DNA of 64,000 nucleotides from Acinetobacter sp. NIPH 2699 (GCF_022549355.1 NZ_JAKZGL010000013.1:33227-97226); one strand, 5' to 3'; numbered from the stretch's first letter, positions 51,902 through 61,511 are shown. Translations and numbers: made by a program. Notes: a model not told the origin generated them from the sequence alone.

Positions 51902-51912
51902 AACTGCATTTT
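51883..51912 (+). terminator. Terminator overlapping the 3' end of ssuB
   Basis: A perfect 11-bp stem TGCAGTTTTAG / CTAAAACTGCA with loop CGAC is followed by TTTT. The left arm lies in the last ssuB codons and the stop codon lies in the right arm. Confidence 0.8.
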
Positions 51913-52110
51913 AGGCATGAGATCACCCTCAAAATCTATCAACAATGGCATTTATGGACTTAATTCAGCAAAGAATTGTTTACAAAATATGTAGTGGTAT
52001 TTTTAGATTTCAAGAATTATCAAATACATCGTCACCATTGGTCTAACAACTACACATTTTTCGATAAAAAAATGGTGTTATTGTGCACAAATCCAACAAT
52101 TTATCTTACA

Positions 52111-52755
52111 ATGTCAAAGACATTTTTTGAATCAAGCTCGCAGATGGAACAGAAAAAAAGTACACAAAAGCGCAATCAACTGCTGAATGCTGCCCTAGAT
52201 GTTTTTTCCGTCTATGGGTTCAGTGGTGCCAGTTTGGATGAGATTGCACAGCTCGCTAATATGCATAAGTCCAATATCTTTTACTACTATGAAAATAAAG
52301 AGTCTCTTTATGTTGAAGTGCTCACCACCGTTTTACAAAAATGGCTGGCTCCGCTACAAACCTTAGAAGCAGAACTTGAACCAACGGAAGCATTGACTCA
52401 CTATTTAATTCAGAAGATCGAGAGTTCTCGTGACCAACCTAAAGCCTCGCGGTTATTTGCCCTTGAGATTATTCAAGGCGCACCGCACATTTTGCCGATC
52501 TTAAAAGGACCTTTGAAAAAGTTATTTAAGCGCAAAACCAAAGTGATTCAGACTTGGCAAGAACAGGGTAAATTATCCAAGCAAGTTGATCCCGATTTAT
52601 TAATCATTAATATTTGGGCAATTACTCAGAATTACGCAGATTTTTCAACACAAATGGAAATGGTGACAGGTAAAACCCTACGCAATCGAAGTATGTATCA
52701 GCGTAGCATTGAGCATACCGTTCATTTGATGTTGTACGGCGTGTTGCCTCGTTAA
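52111..52755 (+). CDS. RutR-like TetR-family regulator
   Basis: A TetR regulator with strong resemblance to RutR. The HTH is GFSGASLDEIAQLANMHKSNIFYYYENKE in two halves (recognition helix KSNIFYYYENK), then WLAPLQTLEAELEPTEAL, SRDQPKASRLFALEI and WAITQNYADFSTQMEMVTGK, all matching the RutR C-terminal layout. RutR controls pyrimidine metabolism in E. coli, but next to the ssu operon it may regulate other nitrogen or sulfur genes. Several ATGs are possible (52072, 52111, 52144), none with a clear ribosome site; 52111 was chosen. Confidence 0.82.
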   Translation: MSKTFFESSSQMEQKKSTQKRNQLLNAALDVFSVYGFSGASLDEIAQLANMHKSNIFYYYENKESLYVEVLTTVLQKWLAPLQTLEAELEPTEALTHYLIQKIESSRDQPKASRLFALEIIQGAPHILPILKGPLKKLFKRKTKVIQTWQEQGKLSKQVDPDLLIINIWAITQNYADFSTQMEMVTGKTLRNRSMYQRSIEHTVHLMLYGVLPR

Positions 52756-52797
52756 ATTTTCTTCTAAAAGCCTGAGTTTTAGCGATTGAAATACACT

Positions 52798-52824
52798 AAA
52801 AAGCGACTAGCAAAGTCGCTTTTT
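52798..52824 (+). terminator. Terminator after the RutR-like gene
   Basis: AAAAAGCGACT / AGTCGCTTTTT with a 5-base loop, followed by T residues. Confidence 0.87.
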
Positions 52825-52850
52825 TATTCAATGCGTGAGAATGTTATTGA

Positions 52851-52880
52851 GTTGGCCTACACAAAATTATGGGACACGAA
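52851..52880. mobile_element. Possible insertion-sequence end remnant
   Basis: The stretch reads GTTGGCCTACACAAAATTATG followed by GGACACG, which resembles from memory the terminal sequences of IS256-type elements (ACACAAAATTATGGGACA). No second end, transposase or target duplication was found, so only a remnant, or a chance match, is claimed. It borders the accessory ATPase gene. Confidence 0.3.
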
Positions 52881-53011
52881 AAAATCGTTCCAGTGCGCTA
52901 AACTCTAGAACACCCCACATTAAAACATTGATATAAAAAGAAAATTTCAATTATCTCACTTAAGGCGTATTATGTTAATTTTAGTGATTCTTAATTATCA
53001 AAATCACTTTA

Positions 53012-54268
53012 CTACATATGAGACATATCAATACAGTCTAGTAGGCTATCTTTCTCTTGATGCTTAAGCCATAAGAGAAATGATTTATCTACGATCTCTA
53101 ATTTTTCAACATTCTCATCATAATCAAATACAATAGGGCTAATATTAATCTTAGTTTGAACTTCAACAATTTTTTCTAATAGACTTCTAAACTTACGTTT
53201 GGTAGTACCTGTAAAAGTTGAAGAATTAGGATGATTGTCTTCTAAGAGTCTATAGATTGCTTTGTAATACAGCCCACTTTTTAAATATTTTTCTTCAATT
53301 TTAGAAACCAAAATAAATATTAGCCAACGGTATAAGTCATGTTCTGTATCACTCGTATAAGTACAGAGTTCCTCAAAAAGTCGTCTATATCGACTAGAAC
53401 TAGCATTCACATATAATAAACATTCATGTTCGATAGAGGTAGATGCACCAATATTTTTAAAAATAGGTAATGTTCTGAATATACCTTCTTGCGAGCAAAT
53501 ATTATGTGCAATAGCTTGCACCATATGTACAAATCCATCACTTTTTTCAATCAAATCATTGATAGCATTTTCATCAAATTTAATATTCAGGAGGCTTTCA
53601 CTAACGCTTATAAGTTCTCTTAAATCAGCCTGACTCCATACATCTGCATTTATCGCAGTTATTCGTCCCTGTAAATCCCCATTCAAAATAGATAAGCGAT
53701 CACCTGACCAGACTGCAGTAATAAGAAATTTAATTTGGCTGTTATCATGAAAAACTTTTAAAGCTGTAGAAAAACTTTTTTGAACCTCTTCTGATAAATA
53801 GTGAAAATCGTCAATTGATATAATTTTTTGATCAAAGCCACTTTCTTTTAGAACAGAAACAATGTCATTTGGGTCTTGAGTATTAATTTCTAAGACTTTT
53901 CCAATTCTTGCTACTTGGCGTTCATTAGCCACGTCTGCTTTAACTTTCCAAAAATTGAAACCTCCGCTAGCCTTTGATGTTTTTTGTGTTTTGACTTCTG
54001 TATCTTGTACAAAACCAACTGCCTTTAAAATTGCTTTAAATACATCCTCTAAAGACCATGTATTTATACAATTTAAAGAAATATACTCGTCTGGTTTTAA
54101 ATTATACTTACGTAATGAAGTCTTCCCTTGCTTTGAAGATCCATAAACAACTACATGATTTCCATGAGTTATATTTTCAATAAAAATACTATCAATATTT
54201 CTTTCGATATAATTAAGTGGGATAGTGTTTGTGGAAAATACATCATGAATACTATTGGATTTTTCCAT
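53012..54268 (-). CDS. Orphan P-loop ATPase (AAA/STAND-like)
   Basis: A 418-residue protein with Walker A YGSSKQGKTSLRK (residues 43-51 core), Walker B IISIDDFHYL (149-154) and a sensor-like LITAVWSGDRLS, followed by an Orc1/AAA-type lid and a helical C-terminal region ending with a winged-helix-like segment. No signal peptide or membrane helix. The codon use and high AT content differ from the housekeeping genes on either side. No partner gene is seen; 5' and 3' neighbours are a possible IS remnant and a MITE-like element. Function is unknown; regulatory or anti-phage roles are possible for such orphan ATPases but not shown. Confidence 0.7.
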   Translation of the reverse strand: MEKSNSIHDVFSTNTIPLNYIERNIDSIFIENITHGNHVVVYGSSKQGKTSLRKYNLKPDEYISLNCINTWSLEDVFKAILKAVGFVQDTEVKTQKTSKASGGFNFWKVKADVANERQVARIGKVLEINTQDPNDIVSVLKESGFDQKIISIDDFHYLSEEVQKSFSTALKVFHDNSQIKFLITAVWSGDRLSILNGDLQGRITAINADVWSQADLRELISVSESLLNIKFDENAINDLIEKSDGFVHMVQAIAHNICSQEGIFRTLPIFKNIGASTSIEHECLLYVNASSSRYRRLFEELCTYTSDTEHDLYRWLIFILVSKIEEKYLKSGLYYKAIYRLLEDNHPNSSTFTGTTKRKFRSLLEKIVEVQTKINISPIVFDYDENVEKLEIVDKSFLLWLKHQEKDSLLDCIDMSHM

Positions 54269-54329
54269 AATATAATGAATTTTAAAAAATTTAATTCAAT
54301 ATACTGGTTTTAAAATAAAAATAAATAAA

Positions 54330-54504
54330 TTATTTAACCCGAATCCTGCTTAAGGAAATGACACTATTCATCTTGAGACTTATCCATCATTTTTAGCATA
54401 AAAAAGTCTATGCTTTGGACTGATAGCACTAAAAATTAATCATAAAATTACATTTATCTTATGATTTTAAAGAAAAATCCTTATCCGCGATTCGGGTTAT
54501 TTAA
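54330..54504. mobile_element. 159-bp MITE-like element with 8-bp target duplication
   Basis: Terminal inverted repeats begin CCCGAATCCTGCTTAAGGA (from 54338) and, on the opposite strand from 54496, CCCGAATCGCGGATAAGGA: 15 of 19 positions agree. The direct repeat TTATTTAA flanks both ends exactly (54330-54337 and 54497-54504), the mark of transposition. The interior is AT-rich and codes for nothing. The rest of the 54269-54609 spacer shows no gene. A matching transposase is not in the window. Confidence 0.72.
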
Positions 54505-54609
54505 CATAAAATCTCTTATGCGAAACCAAACGAAATAACACTTTAGTTTCCAAAACTTAAGCATATTCGCTATTTTATCCATACACATAACTACATTAAA
54601 CCTTTGCAT

Positions 54610-55177
54610 TTAAAAATGTGCCTGATACAACGCTAATAATTTTTGTGCCCCCAGTAACAGGTTCTCTTCCCAATCCAAATGAGCTGTATCATTCGCGCCA
54701 TCGGTAATATATTTGACTGAAATCAAACGCACATCCAACTTACGGCAGACTTTTGCTAAGGCATAGGCTTCCATATCCACTAAATTACAGCTGACTTTGG
54801 GTTGTCCTGTTTCGAAGGAATCCCCCGTGCCACAGATCCCTTTAGGAAGAGATTCAAAATGAGGCTGAGCATAAATCTCCGCAGAAATATCATCATCCAT
54901 TGGGGTAACACCAACCGCAAAACCTAAAGGGGGAGACATCCATATCTCGCTGCACAAATGTGGTCACTTCAACCAAACTATGCGCATCAAAATGTGAACT
55001 TCCAGCACTGCCTAAATTGATGAGCGTCTTACAGCCTGTTTTCTGAATCACATCAAAGGCTTTGAATGCCGCATTAATCTTACCTATTCCGCTGTAATGA
55101 ACATCAATCCCCGCCTGTTCAAACAGACCTTTGGATTCATTCGGCAAAGCCATAATCAGAGCAATATCAGCATTCAT
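54610..55177 (-). pseudogene. mtnN: MTA/SAH nucleosidase-like gene, frameshifted
   Basis: Two overlapping reading frames together make one nucleosidase-like protein. The first (from Met at 55177, MNADIALIMALPNESKG) reaches FVQRDMDVSP and then goes out of frame; the second continues with LGFAVGVTPMDDD and carries CNLVDMEAYALAKVC, the purine nucleosidase signature (VDMEAYA), to 54610. The break coincides with a run of five C residues on the coding strand (54929-54933); four would restore the frame. It is either a true mutation, a phase-variable tract or a sequencing error. Intact members cleave 5'-methylthioadenosine and S-adenosylhomocysteine, or a related nucleoside such as futalosine; the latter cannot be excluded. 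Confidence 0.82.
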
Positions 55178-55241
55178 AAAAAAGACTCGTTCAAATAAAA
55201 ATAGAAACACAAAAAAAGTGTGCTTACGCACACCTTAAATA

Positions 55242-56375
55242 TTATTGCATCTTCTGCTGTAAGGCGACCAAACAGGGAGAGAAAAATAATTGACCGCTAT
55301 ACGCTCCTGCCAACGTTTTCTTCATCACCAATGCCCATAAACCAACCAACAACAGACTTAAAACCACAGCAACGTACTGTAGAAAATCAAGATGTAACTG
55401 ATGCGCTAAATTAAAGATGGCTAAGATAAAGACACCGAATGGAAAAGTCAGTCCCCACCAGCCTAAGTTAAATGGAATGCCAGTTCGTGCATGTCGCAGT
55501 GTGGTTAAAATCGCAATCCCAAACCACCATACCCCAAAGCCTAACAGTACCAAACTCCCCACAATGCCTAAGGCTGGCAATAACATCGCTAACCCTTCAA
55601 AGCCCATGGCTTGCATAATACGTGGTGCTTGCTCACCCAATAACAATAGAGCCAATGCACCTGTCCCAATTGGTCCTAAGCATAACCAGCTCGAAATCGC
55701 GACCTCTTTCTCAGGCAATTGGTGCAGGGCTAGACGCAACATTAAAATCGTTAAGATCGCAAAAGCAGGTAAAACAGAAATCCCCCACAACACATAGCCT
55801 GTAATCAAAATATATAACGCATGTTGATCAGCCGCTAAATGTTGTAATAACAAACCCGCAGAGCTAGCAGCCACCTCACACGCCACAATGGGTAACAACC
55901 AAACTGCGGTCATACGCTGTAACTGATGGTCTTGGCAACTAAACATACAGAATGGCACAATCCACGCGATCACCACCGCCAGAAACACATCGATATACCA
56001 AAGATATGTTGCAATTTGGACCGCAATATCACCGTATAGATGTGTACCAAAACTCAGAAAACCATTGGCAATGGTCGCTAGACCCATCGGAATCGCACCC
56101 AAAAACAAACTCATATTGGGATGCGTAAAAATCTGCTTGGCTTCTGCTGGAAACAACACCCAACGTAAGATATATAAAAGACTGAAAATGCTAAATAACA
56201 AGATATTGAATTGCCACAATTTGGTTGCCAGCATAAACAATAGAGATGATGCGAAAGGAAGCTGTGCTAAAATCATAGCAACCACACCTGTTCCCATCGT
56301 TGCGGTAAACCAGTTCGGCGTAAAATGACGAATCACATCTCTCGTCTGTTCTAGCTGGTAAAATGGTTTTTTCAT
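55242..56375 (-). CDS. TDT/SLAC1-family transporter (TehA-like)
   Basis: A 377-residue inner-membrane protein with about ten helices. The opening FTPNWFTATMGTGVVAMILA is the typical start of the tellurite-resistance/dicarboxylate transporter family, whose members export or conduct C4-dicarboxylates, sulfite or small anions. The ATG at 56375 (after GAGATAGAG) is preferred to the TTG at 56399. It lies 64 bp upstream of the mtnN-like pseudogene on the same strand. Substrate unknown. Confidence 0.85.
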   Translation of the reverse strand: MKKPFYQLEQTRDVIRHFTPNWFTATMGTGVVAMILAQLPFASSLLFMLATKLWQFNILLFSIFSLLYILRWVLFPAEAKQIFTHPNMSLFLGAIPMGLATIANGFLSFGTHLYGDIAVQIATYLWYIDVFLAVVIAWIVPFCMFSCQDHQLQRMTAVWLLPIVACEVAASSAGLLLQHLAADQHALYILITGYVLWGISVLPAFAILTILMLRLALHQLPEKEVAISSWLCLGPIGTGALALLLLGEQAPRIMQAMGFEGLAMLLPALGIVGSLVLLGFGVWWFGIAILTTLRHARTGIPFNLGWWGLTFPFGVFILAIFNLAHQLHLDFLQYVAVVLSLLLVGLWALVMKKTLAGAYSGQLFFSPCLVALQQKMQ

Positions 56376-56582
56376 CTCTATCTCTATATAAAGCGACAAT
56401 GAGGTTATCTTAGTTGAGTTCTTAAATAAGAAAAATTGATTTATTTTTATTTAATGAATCAAATAAATTGATATACAGGGCTTAAATATTGAAAATTTCC
56501 TGCGTAAAAACACAACAACAAGACGAAACGCTGAGAATATGGCAATATATAGCCTTTGCAAAATTCACTGTATTTAACGCCC

Positions 56583-57584
56583 ATGAAGTTGCTTCGTCTC
56601 AACGCATTATCGCCAAATTTTCAGTTACCTCCAACTGCGGTAACCATTGGCAATTTTGATGGTGTCCATTTAGGCCATCAAGCGATGATTGCTCAACTCA
56701 AAACATTGGCTGCTGCCAAAGGCTTAAAAACATTAGTGATGATTTTTGAGCCACAACCGCTTGAATTCTTTAAAGGTTATGATGCTCCCCCACGCATTAG
56801 CTCTTTACGTGAAAAAGTAGAATATCTAACAGAGCTGGGGGTCGACTACATTGCTGTTGCAAAGTTTGATCATTATTTTAGAAGTTTAAATGCCACAGAA
56901 TTCGCTGACCTACTCAAATTAAAACTCAATGCACAAAGCCTCGTTTTAGGCGATGACTTTCATTTTGGTAAAGATCGACAAGGGAATAGCGAATTTTTAC
57001 GCGATTATGGCTTTGATGTGACCAATTTAAATACCATTGCCCTAAATGGTGAACGAGTCAGTTCAACCCGCATTCGTCAAGTCCTTCAAGAGGGTGATCT
57101 GGCATTAGCGGCAAAACTATTGGGCCGCTCTTATAGCATCACAGGCCGTGTACAATATGGCGACCAGATTGGGCGTACCCTTGATTTTCCAACCATTAAT
57201 GTCCGTTTAAACCGTCATAAACCTTGTTTAAATGGCATTTATGCGGTTGATGTATTGTGTGAAAATGCTTCACTCACAGCCACAATAAAACATGCAGATC
57301 CCGCCTTAAAGGGTATTGCAGGATACCAAAGTGACAGTTTGTTTGGTGCAGGTCATGTGGGGACACGCCCTGCCATTGAACAAGCCCAACCTGAATGGCG
57401 ATTAGAAGTACATTTCCCTGATGTTTCTGCTAATCTGTATGGCTTATTGATGCGGGTAACCTTCCTTCACTATTTACATGGTGAACTGAACTACCCTTCG
57501 CTTGAAGCACTCAAAGCTGGAATTGATGATGATGTGCAACAATTACGAGATTATCGTAATCGTACCCCTGAATTTCCTTTTTAA
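56583..57584 (+). CDS. ribF: Bifunctional riboflavin kinase/FAD synthetase
   Basis: RibF phosphorylates riboflavin and adenylates FMN. The 333-residue protein has the nucleotidyltransferase start VTIGNFDGVHLGHQAMI, SSTRIRQVLQEGDLALAAKLLGR, and the flavokinase domain GRTLDFPTINVRLN, then the LHGELNYPSLEALKAGI tail. It begins the ribF-ileS-lspA-fkpB cluster typical of gamma-proteobacteria. The ribosome site is weak; the ATG at 56583 matches the usual N-terminus MKLLRL. Confidence 0.95.
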   Translation: MKLLRLNALSPNFQLPPTAVTIGNFDGVHLGHQAMIAQLKTLAAAKGLKTLVMIFEPQPLEFFKGYDAPPRISSLREKVEYLTELGVDYIAVAKFDHYFRSLNATEFADLLKLKLNAQSLVLGDDFHFGKDRQGNSEFLRDYGFDVTNLNTIALNGERVSSTRIRQVLQEGDLALAAKLLGRSYSITGRVQYGDQIGRTLDFPTINVRLNRHKPCLNGIYAVDVLCENASLTATIKHADPALKGIAGYQSDSLFGAGHVGTRPAIEQAQPEWRLEVHFPDVSANLYGLLMRVTFLHYLHGELNYPSLEALKAGIDDDVQQLRDYRNRTPEFPF

Positions 57585-57637
57585 ATTTAATTGTAAAACC
57601 TGTCAGTTTAGACTGATCAAACTGGAAGACAACTTGC

Positions 57638-60475
57638 ATGAGCGATAAGCAAACTCCTGAAAATGCAGTGGATTATAAAGCCACACTCAATTTGCCTCAT
57701 ACTGAATTTGCCATGAAAGCAAATTTGGCTGTGCGTGAAGCCAAATGGTTAGAAGAGTGGTATGCCGACAACATTTATCAGCAGATTCGTACATCGCGTA
57801 TTGGTAAGAAAAAGTATGTACTTCATGATGGCCCTCCATATGCCAATGGTCAAATCCATTTAGGCCATGCAGTCAATAAAGTCTTAAAAGACATCATTAT
57901 TAAAAGCCGCATCCTAGATGGCTTCGATGCACCATATGTGCCGGGTTGGGACTGTCATGGTCTGCCGATCGAACTTAAAGTTGAAGAAAAAGTCGGAAAA
58001 GTTGGCGTTAAAGTGGATGCCTCCACCTTCCGTAAAGCATGCCGTGAATATGCCTACACCCAAGTCGAGCTACAAAAGAAAGACTTCGTGCGTATGGGTG
58101 TGTTTGGTGACTGGGACAACCCATACCTCACCATGAACTTCAAGCAAGAAGCAGACATTGTCCGTGCGCTCGGTGCGATTGCCAAAGCAGGTCATATCGA
58201 ACCCGGTTTAAAACCTGTGAACTGGTGTATGGACTGTGGTTCTTCACTGGCTGAAGCTGAAGTTGAATACGAAGACAAAAAATCAGATGCGATTGATGTT
58301 GGCTTCACAGTGGTTGACCTCAAAGATTTAAGCGCGCGTCTTGCGATTGACGTTCAAGACGTGACCGATATCGTGATCTGGACCACGACACCGTGGACAC
58401 TCCCTGCCAACCAAGCGGTGGCGCTCCATGCTGAAATCGACTATCAGTTAGTACAGGTAACCACTGAACGCGGTAAGCAAAACTTTATTCTTGCCAAAGA
58501 GCTGGTTGAGTCTGCAATTGAACGTTACAAGCTGGAAAATCCAGTGGTACTCGCTGATTTCACTGGTTCAGCAATCGAAAATCTATTATTGCAACATCCT
58601 CTCCTGACAGATCGCCAAGTGCCTGTGATTTTGGGTGAGCACGTCATTGCCACCAGTGGTACAGGTGCCGTTCACACTGCACCAGGTCATGGTGTAGACG
58701 ATTATAAAGTCGGTTTGCTTTATCAATTGAAAGTTGAAAACCCTGTAGGTGGTAATGGTGTTTATTTACCAACAGCGCCAATTTTTGCAGGTGAGCACAT
58801 CTATAAAGCCAACCCTCAAATCATTGAGGCATTGGGTGCAGTTGGTCGTCTGTGGGCACATCAACCGATTAAACACAGCTATCCACACTGCTGGCGCCAT
58901 AAAACACCGATTATCTTCCGTGCGACACCACAATGGTTTATCAGCATGGATGCCAATGGTTTACGTCAAAATGCCTTGAACGCCATCGAGAATGATATCG
59001 AATTTGTCCCTGATTGGGGTAAAAGCCGTATTCAATCCATGGTTGAAGGTCGCCCTGATTGGTGTATCTCACGTCAACGTACATGGGGTGTACCTATCCC
59101 GTTCTTTGTGCACAAAGACACCAATGCATTGCACCCGCGTACGCCTGAATTGATCGAAGAAGTGGCTAAACTGATTGAACAAGAAGGTATTGACGGCTGG
59201 TACAACCGTGAAGCCAGTGATTTCATTGGTGCAGATGCTGAACACTACAATGCTATTCGTGACACCTTAGATGTTTGGTTTGACTCTGGGACAACACACT
59301 ACGCCGTGTTGCGTGAACGTGAAGATCTACAAGATCCTGCGGACTTGTATCTCGAAGGTTCAGATCAACATCGTGGTTGGTTCCAGTCGTCATTGCTCAC
59401 CTCAATTGCAATCAATGAACGTGCGCCATATAAAGGCTTACTCACCCACGGTTTTGTGGTCGATGAGAAAGGCCGTAAGATGTCTAAATCATTGGGCAAT
59501 ATCATTACCCCACAAGACATTATTAAAGATATGGGTGCGGATGGCTTACGCTTCTGGATCGCTTCTGCCGACTATCGTTATGAAATGACGGCTGGTAAGG
59601 AAATCTTTAGCCGTGCATCAGATGGTTATCGTCGTATTCGTAATACTTTACGTTTCTTGCTGGCGAACCTCAATGGCTTCAAACCATCAACAGATGCGCT
59701 ACCTATAGACCAACTGATTGCATTAGATCAATATATCCTGCAACGTGCTGCTGAGGTACAAAAAACCATCCAGCAAGCTTACGAAGAGATGAACTTCCAT
59801 ATTGTCACCAATGCACTCACCAACTTCTGTATTAATGACTTAGGTGGTTTCTATCTCGACATCATCAAAGATCGTCAGTACACCACCAAAGCAGATTCGC
59901 AAGCACGTCATTCTGCACAAACAGCGTTGTATCATATCGTGCAAGCTTTTGTTCGTTGGATGTCACCCATTTTAAGCTTTACCGCACAAGAAGCTTGGCC
60001 ATTGATTCCAGAACAAACTGAAAAATATGTCTTTACGTCTGAATGGTATGACATTCCAACAGCATCAACAGCAAACTTACTGTCTGAAGCAGATTGGCAA
60101 ACATTGATTAGCGTAAAATCAGCAGTAAATAAACAGATTGAAGCAGCGCGTAACGCTAAACTCATCGGTAGTAACTTATCTGCAAAAGTAGAGCTTTGGG
60201 CAGATGAAGCATTACAAACATTGTTAAACCAATTGGCTGATGAATTACGTTTTGTCTTGATCACCTCTCAAGTCATCGTTCACCCTTATGCAGAACAAGG
60301 TGAAAGCACAGACCTTTCAGGTTTACGTGTCCAAGTCTCAGCGGCAGATGGTGAAAAATGTGTACGTTGCTGGCATGTATTGCCTGATGTAAATACACAT
60401 GTTGGTCATGCGGGTTTATGCGCGCGTTGTATCGTCAACGTCACTGGTTGTGGCGAAGTGAGAAAGTATGCCTAA
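57638..60475 (+). CDS. ileS: Isoleucyl-tRNA synthetase
   Basis: A 945-residue class I synthetase that charges tRNA-Ile. The HIGH-type motif is HLGH at residues 74-77 (YANGQIHLGHAVNK), the editing domain follows, KMSKS lies at 614-618 (GRKMSKSLGN), and a C-terminal zinc finger has CVRCWHV and CARCIVNVTG. It overlaps lspA by 8 bp. Confidence 0.97.
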   Translation: MSDKQTPENAVDYKATLNLPHTEFAMKANLAVREAKWLEEWYADNIYQQIRTSRIGKKKYVLHDGPPYANGQIHLGHAVNKVLKDIIIKSRILDGFDAPYVPGWDCHGLPIELKVEEKVGKVGVKVDASTFRKACREYAYTQVELQKKDFVRMGVFGDWDNPYLTMNFKQEADIVRALGAIAKAGHIEPGLKPVNWCMDCGSSLAEAEVEYEDKKSDAIDVGFTVVDLKDLSARLAIDVQDVTDIVIWTTTPWTLPANQAVALHAEIDYQLVQVTTERGKQNFILAKELVESAIERYKLENPVVLADFTGSAIENLLLQHPLLTDRQVPVILGEHVIATSGTGAVHTAPGHGVDDYKVGLLYQLKVENPVGGNGVYLPTAPIFAGEHIYKANPQIIEALGAVGRLWAHQPIKHSYPHCWRHKTPIIFRATPQWFISMDANGLRQNALNAIENDIEFVPDWGKSRIQSMVEGRPDWCISRQRTWGVPIPFFVHKDTNALHPRTPELIEEVAKLIEQEGIDGWYNREASDFIGADAEHYNAIRDTLDVWFDSGTTHYAVLREREDLQDPADLYLEGSDQHRGWFQSSLLTSIAINERAPYKGLLTHGFVVDEKGRKMSKSLGNIITPQDIIKDMGADGLRFWIASADYRYEMTAGKEIFSRASDGYRRIRNTLRFLLANLNGFKPSTDALPIDQLIALDQYILQRAAEVQKTIQQAYEEMNFHIVTNALTNFCINDLGGFYLDIIKDRQYTTKADSQARHSAQTALYHIVQAFVRWMSPILSFTAQEAWPLIPEQTEKYVFTSEWYDIPTASTANLLSEADWQTLISVKSAVNKQIEAARNAKLIGSNLSAKVELWADEALQTLLNQLADELRFVLITSQVIVHPYAEQGESTDLSGLRVQVSAADGEKCVRCWHVLPDVNTHVGHAGLCARCIVNVTGCGEVRKYA

Positions 60476-60998
60476 TACACAAGCAAAAACAGGCTTGTTT
60501 CAATTCTATCCACACAACTTACTGTGGCTTGGACTTTCCGTCCTTGCCATTGTGTTGGATCAATGGACAAAATGGATTGCAAGCTCGCATTTAAATTATG
60601 CGGATCCTGTTCCTGTACTGCCTTTCCTCAATTGGACATTACTGCATAATTATGGTGCTGCATTTAGCTTCTTATCGGATGCAGGTGGATGGCAGCGCTA
60701 TTTCTTTACCTCGTTGGCGAGTTTAGTCTCAATCATTTTCATTTTCTGGCTGATGCGTATGCCGAAGAAGATGATCATTTTACCGATGGCAATTGCATTG
60801 ATTTTGGGTGGTGCACTTGGCAATCTAATTGACCGCGTCAGCTTGGGCTATGTGGTGGACTTTATCCATGTTTACTATCAAAACAGCCACTTCCCAGCCT
60901 TCAATATTGCAGACAGTGCGATTACGCTAGGCACAATTTTATTGCTAATTGATACCTTCTTCCTTGAAAAGAAACGCAACCAAAACAAGGATGCATAA
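60468..60998 (+). CDS. lspA: Lipoprotein signal peptidase
   Basis: LspA cleaves lipoprotein signal peptides in the inner membrane. The 176-residue protein has four membrane helices and the conserved aspartates in GGALGNLIDRV and YVVDFIHVYY, plus FPAFNIADSAITLG. Translation is coupled to ileS (8-bp overlap) and to fkpB (one-base gap). Confidence 0.96.
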   Translation: MPNTQAKTGLFQFYPHNLLWLGLSVLAIVLDQWTKWIASSHLNYADPVPVLPFLNWTLLHNYGAAFSFLSDAGGWQRYFFTSLASLVSIIFIFWLMRMPKKMIILPMAIALILGGALGNLIDRVSLGYVVDFIHVYYQNSHFPAFNIADSAITLGTILLLIDTFFLEKKRNQNKDA

Positions 60999-60999
60999 C

Positions 61000-61482
61000 A
61001 TGACTGAAATTATCCAACCAAACGAAGAAACGCGTATCCAAGATGGATCAAAGGTCGATTTGCATTTTTCTGTTTCAATTGAAAATGGCGTTGAAATTGA
61101 CAATACACGCGGCCGCGAAGAGCCAGTTAGTCTTGTGATTGGTGATGGTAATTTGCTACCTGGGTTTGAAAAGGCTTTGTTTGGCTTACGTGCAGGCGAC
61201 CGTCGTACTGTACATTTGCCGCCGGAAGATGCTTTTGGTCCTTGGAACCCTGAAAATATCCAGACCTTTGATACCGTTAAATTTGAACAACGTCCGATTG
61301 TTGGGCATATGATTGAGTTCGAAGACAAGGCCAAAGCAACCTTGTTTGGGATCGTAAAATCAGTCAATGATGACATCACCGAGATTGATTTTAACCATCC
61401 ACTCGCAGGTAAAAATATTACCTTTGAAGTTGAAATCTTTAAAGTTACCCCTGCTGGTCAGCAAGGCATTAAACTGATGTAA
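61000..61482 (+). CDS. fkpB: SlpA-type FKBP peptidyl-prolyl isomerase
   Basis: A 160-residue cytoplasmic FKBP of the SlyD/SlpA group: VDLHFSVSIENGVEIDNT, VIGDGNLLPGFEKALFGLRAGD, and the insert-in-flap part FGPWNPENIQTF. It follows lspA as in most gamma-proteobacteria. The ATG at 61000 (AAGG upstream) was chosen over a TTG extension into lspA. Confidence 0.95.
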   Translation: MTEIIQPNEETRIQDGSKVDLHFSVSIENGVEIDNTRGREEPVSLVIGDGNLLPGFEKALFGLRAGDRRTVHLPPEDAFGPWNPENIQTFDTVKFEQRPIVGHMIEFEDKAKATLFGIVKSVNDDITEIDFNHPLAGKNITFEVEIFKVTPAGQQGIKLM

Positions 61483-61485
61483 TAC

Positions 61486-61511
61486 AAAAGCTCTCAAATG
61501 AGAGCTTTTTT
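61486..61511 (+). terminator. Terminator after fkpB
   Basis: AAAAGCTCTCA / TGAGAGCTTTT hairpin followed by T residues, a few bases past the fkpB stop; it ends the ribF-ileS-lspA-fkpB operon. Confidence 0.88.
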
